From positions 1 through 64,000 of the forward strand of contig NZ_JASNJD010000004.1 in assembly GCF_030164425.1 (NCBI RefSeq): DNA of 64,000 nucleotides. Reading direction: 5' to 3'. The position numbers and the translations under genes are program-made. The stretch comes from Pseudodonghicola flavimaris. GTDB lineage: Bacteria > Pseudomonadota > Alphaproteobacteria > Rhodobacterales > Rhodobacteraceae. Below the pieces are notes generated by a model. That model saw only the letters and a list, made by a program, of their open reading frames with translations. It searched no databases and was not told the origin of the DNA. Within the stretch, counting starts at the first letter, position 1, and every line of letters begins with the position of its first letter. Positions 61,713 through 64,000 of the stretch are shown here, piece by piece.

Positions 61713-63092
61713 ATGACACTGGATGTTCTTCTTTCCGCATTGGGCGCACAGGTGGTGGAACCTGGGGAAACCGCAAATCCGGCCTATCTGAAGGATTGGG
61801 CCAGCCGCTGCCCGGTAACGCCCTTGGCCGTGGTGCGGCCGCGGTCGGTGGAAGAAGTGTCCAGAACCCTGGAAATCTGCAACGAACATGGCCTGCCGGT
61901 GGTGCCTCAGGGCGGGCGCACCGGGCTGGCGGGTGGCGCACAGCCGCTGGCGGATGGCGTGGTGATCTGCCTCGACCGGATGAACGGCGCGCCCGAGATC
62001 GACGGCCAGGGGCGGGTGGCCCGGGTGCAGGCCGGGGTGACGCTGGAACAGGTGCAGCAGGCGGCCGAGGCGCAGGGGCTGCTGTTCGCGGTGGACATCG
62101 GATCGCGGGGCTCCTGCGAGATCGGCGGCATGATCGCCACCAATGCCGGTGGCATGCGCGCGTTTCGCTATGGCATGATGCGGCAGAACGTTCTGGGGCT
62201 GGAGGCGGTGCTGCCCGACGGCACCGTGGTCAGCGCGATGAACGGGTTTCTCAAGAACAACACCGGCTACGATCTGAAGCAGCTCTTCATCGGTGCGGAG
62301 GGCACCCTGGGGGTGGTCACCGGCGCGGTGCTGCGGCTGCATCCGGCGCAGCCGGCCCGGGTCACCGCGCTGTTGCGGGTGGAGAACCTGGCCCGCGCGC
62401 AGCAGGTGCTCGATGCGCTCAGCCTGCGGCTGCCGGGGCTGTCGATCTGCGAGGTGATGTGGCCCGATTACTATTATTTCGCCAGCGGGTTCCGCGGGTT
62501 CGATCCGCTGCCCGACAGCGCCGATGGTCTGACCCTGCTGATCGAGGCCGAGGGCCAGGAAGAGGCCGGCCTGAGGGGTGACCTGCAGACGGCGCTGGAA
62601 TATCTCTTCGAGAAGGAACTGGTGCTGGACGGGGCGATTTCGCAGAGCCTGCGCCAGACCGAGGAATTCTGGGCGCTGCGCAGTGCCAACGAGGGGCTCA
62701 ACCAGGCGTTCTCCTCGATCGTCAATTTCGACATCAGCCTGCATCCCGAGATCGGCGATGCGGTGGTCGCCCGGCTGAACGACCGGCTGGCGGCGGCCTC
62801 GCATCAGCTGCGCTGCCTCTGGCTCGGCCATCTGGGCGACATGAACCTGCACCTGGGGGTGGTCAGATCCTCCGGGTCCGAGATCGGGCCGGAGTGCGAG
62901 GCGCTGATCGTCGATGCGGTGATCACCACGGTGCTGGACGCCGGCGGCACCATCTCGGCCGAGCATGGGATCGGCGCCTTCAAGGTGGATTACGTGCCGA
63001 AGCTGCGCTCTGAGGCCGAGCAGGCGCTGAGCCGCACGCTGCGCCGGGCGCTCGACCCCAAGGGCATCATGAACCCGGGCCGCCTGTTCTGA
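61713..63092 (+). CDS. FAD-binding D-2-hydroxyacid dehydrogenase (GlcD/D2HGDH/D-lactate dehydrogenase type)
   Basis: 459 residues. The PCMH-type FAD domain has VVPQGGRTGLAGGAQPL (about residues 64-80) and DIGSRGSCEIGGMIATNAGG; the C-terminal domain has LWLGHLGDMNLHLGV and TISAEHGIGAFKVDYV, with His residues that bind metal and substrate in D-2-hydroxyglutarate and D-lactate dehydrogenases. It oxidises a D-2-hydroxy acid to the keto acid and passes electrons to ETF or quinone. The substrate cannot be fixed. No good ribosome site precedes ATG 61713, only GGGG, so the start is fairly but not fully certain. Confidence 0.88.
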   Translation: MTLDVLLSALGAQVVEPGETANPAYLKDWASRCPVTPLAVVRPRSVEEVSRTLEICNEHGLPVVPQGGRTGLAGGAQPLADGVVICLDRMNGAPEIDGQGRVARVQAGVTLEQVQQAAEAQGLLFAVDIGSRGSCEIGGMIATNAGGMRAFRYGMMRQNVLGLEAVLPDGTVVSAMNGFLKNNTGYDLKQLFIGAEGTLGVVTGAVLRLHPAQPARVTALLRVENLARAQQVLDALSLRLPGLSICEVMWPDYYYFASGFRGFDPLPDSADGLTLLIEAEGQEEAGLRGDLQTALEYLFEKELVLDGAISQSLRQTEEFWALRSANEGLNQAFSSIVNFDISLHPEIGDAVVARLNDRLAAASHQLRCLWLGHLGDMNLHLGVVRSSGSEIGPECEALIVDAVITTVLDAGGTISAEHGIGAFKVDYVPKLRSEAEQALSRTLRRALDPKGIMNPGRLF

Positions 63093-63164
63093 GCGGCCTG
63101 TTCTGAAACGGTTTTCTGCGCGGGCGGCCCGGCAGTGTGACGATTTCACCGGGCCGGCACGGGA

Positions 63165-63193
63165 CTGTTACGCAAACGTCATTTCACGGTCAT
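63165..63193 (+). promoter_or_regulatory. Pho-box-like triple 7-bp repeat
   Basis: CTGTTAC, ACGTCAT and CGGTCAT occur in tandem, each separated by exactly 4 nt (11-bp period), at 63165-63193. PhoB binds CTGTCAT repeats spaced by 4 nt, so this is a plausible phosphate-regulated site, ending 47 bp before the isomerase/epimerase start. The first two copies differ from consensus by 2 bases each and the third by 1. Confidence 0.4.
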
Positions 63194-63240
63194 CCGCCGG
63201 CTCTACGGAGGCGGCGCAAGACTTTTCCAAGGAGACCGGA

Positions 63241-64000
63241 ATGACACTCCCCGTCGTCGGAGCGGCTCTGCGTAATGCGGAGCTGGAAACCTATCGTGAC
63301 TGGCTGTTCGAAAAGGACCGCGATGTCGAGCTGCAGTCCTTCCACACCGCCGAGGTGCTGGAAAGCGACTGGAGCGCGCTGGCCGAAGAGGCGCGCCGCC
63401 TGCTGGACGGGCACAAGGGGCGTATCGGCATCCACGGGCCGTTCTGGGGCTTCACCATCGGCACCATGGATCCGGGCTTTCAGCAGCTGGTCGCGCGTCG
63501 GATGGATCAGGGGCTGGATGTCTGCGCCGCCGTCGGCGCCACCCAGATGGTGATTCATTCGCCCTATACCACCTGGGATTACAACAACCTGGACAACCTG
63601 CCCGGCGCCCGCGCGAAGGTGCTGGAGAATGTCGCCGCCAGCATCGGTGCCGCGATGAAGCGGGCCGAGGACATGGGGGTGACCCTGGTTCTGGAGAATA
63701 TCGAGGACATCGATCCGATGGACCGCCGCCGCCTGGTCGAGCATTTCGATTCGCCGGCGCTCAAACTGTCGATCGACACCGGCCATGCGCATTATGCCCA
63801 TGAAACGAACGGCGCGCCGCCGGTTGATTACTATGTGACCTCCGCCGCCGAGTTGCTGCATCACGTCCACCTGCAGGACAACGAGGGCTACGCCGACCGC
63901 CACTGGGCTCTGGGCGAGGGCACCATCCGCTGGGACGCGGTGTTCCGGGCATTGGGCGGCATCGATGCCACCCCCCACCTGGTTCTTGAGCTGCGCGACA
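63241..64000 (+). CDS. sugar phosphate isomerase/epimerase (xylose-isomerase-like TIM barrel), partial
   Basis: At least 253 residues; the window ends before the stop codon. The start ATG has AAGGAG upstream. Barrel elements seen are GRIGIHGPFWGF, TQMVIHSPYT, TLVLENIED (metal Glu), KLSIDTGHAHYA (Asp/His) and HHVHLQDNEGYADRHWALGEGTIRWD, with the GEG motif close to the C-terminus. These are the metal ligands of AP-endonuclease-2/xylose-isomerase-like epimerases. The exact sugar is unknown. The upstream Pho-like repeats hint at phosphate-regulated expression. Confidence 0.85.
   Translation, partial: MTLPVVGAALRNAELETYRDWLFEKDRDVELQSFHTAEVLESDWSALAEEARRLLDGHKGRIGIHGPFWGFTIGTMDPGFQQLVARRMDQGLDVCAAVGATQMVIHSPYTTWDYNNLDNLPGARAKVLENVAASIGAAMKRAEDMGVTLVLENIEDIDPMDRRRLVEHFDSPALKLSIDTGHAHYAHETNGAPPVDYYVTSAAELLHHVHLQDNEGYADRHWALGEGTIRWDAVFRALGGIDATPHLVLELRD

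Noticed and set aside
1-64000. tRNA, rRNA, CRISPR arrays, insertion sequences or phage genes.
   Set aside because: All gaps are under 300 bp and were read by eye; no cloverleaf, spaced repeat array, transposase or integrase motif was seen. Small RNAs cannot be excluded.

Overview
High-GC (about two thirds G+C by eye) bacterial DNA, densely packed, with many 1-4 nt start/stop overlaps and AGGAGG-type ribosome sites. The gene families (HmuSTUV haem uptake, IclR and LysR catabolic operons, DUF2126/alpha-E amidoligase cluster, RTX secreted protein, Dpp-type transporters) fit an alphaproteobacterium, most likely a Rhodobacteraceae/Roseobacter-group heterotroph. That is inference from content; no rRNA or tRNA gene was seen.

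Layout. (1) 1-2477: the last codons of an RTX-type secreted protein and its terminator, then a sugar-nucleotide epimerase and an acyltransferase-3 protein (surface polysaccharide). (2) 2648-10017: a membrane-lipid locus: a membrane protein, a cNMP-binding/CPBP membrane protease fusion, a fatty acid desaturase, a cyclopropane fatty acid synthase, an MGD1-like GT28 glycosyltransferase and a diacylglycerol kinase. On the opposite strand, tail to tail, lies a glycosyltransferase resembling plant DGD1. Together they look like a galactolipid-type (MGDG/DGDG-like) pathway. (3) 10117-17584: a flavin monooxygenase and a LysR regulator, divergent from an acyl-CoA ligase, a thiolase-like protein without the nucleophilic Cys, a Zn-ribbon/OB-fold (DUF35) protein fused to a degenerate SDR, and a cyclase-family hydrolase. 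(4) 17810-24635: a transglutaminase-DUF2126, ATP-grasp/alpha-E and transglutaminase amidoligase cluster, then a 3-hydroxyacyl-CoA dehydrogenase-type enzyme, a NYN RNase-like protein, a DSD1-type PLP enzyme and an agmatinase-family ureohydrolase.

(5) 28702-53377: the most unusual part. A 13-gene leftward operon (two acyl-CoA dehydrogenases, enoyl-CoA hydratase, Cys/Met-metabolism PLP enzyme, dihydropyrimidinase-type cyclic amidase, N-carbamoyl amidohydrolase, acyl-CoA ligase, MaoC hydratase, DppBCDF, rhodanese) ends at a clear terminator. Next to it are an IclR regulator, a FadJ-like fusion and a thiolase. Divergent from these is a rightward operon (MaoC, cytoplasmic BisC/DMSO-reductase-type molybdoenzyme, SDR, BKACE, peptide-type binding protein). 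Side-chain beta-oxidation, cyclic urea/amide opening, C-S lyase, sulfane-sulfur handling and sulfoxide reductase functions in one regulon suggest catabolism of a compound with an acyl chain, a ureido/imide ring and sulfur. Biotin is the best-fitting natural candidate; this is a hypothesis.

(6) 53576-64000: a YkgJ-type cysteine-cluster protein, the hmuSTUV haem operon, macAB efflux genes, a GlcD/D2HGDH-type FAD oxidoreductase preceded by striking palindromes, and the start of a sugar phosphate isomerase/epimerase preceded by a Pho-box-like triple repeat. No CRISPR array, insertion sequence, phage gene or RNA gene was recognised.
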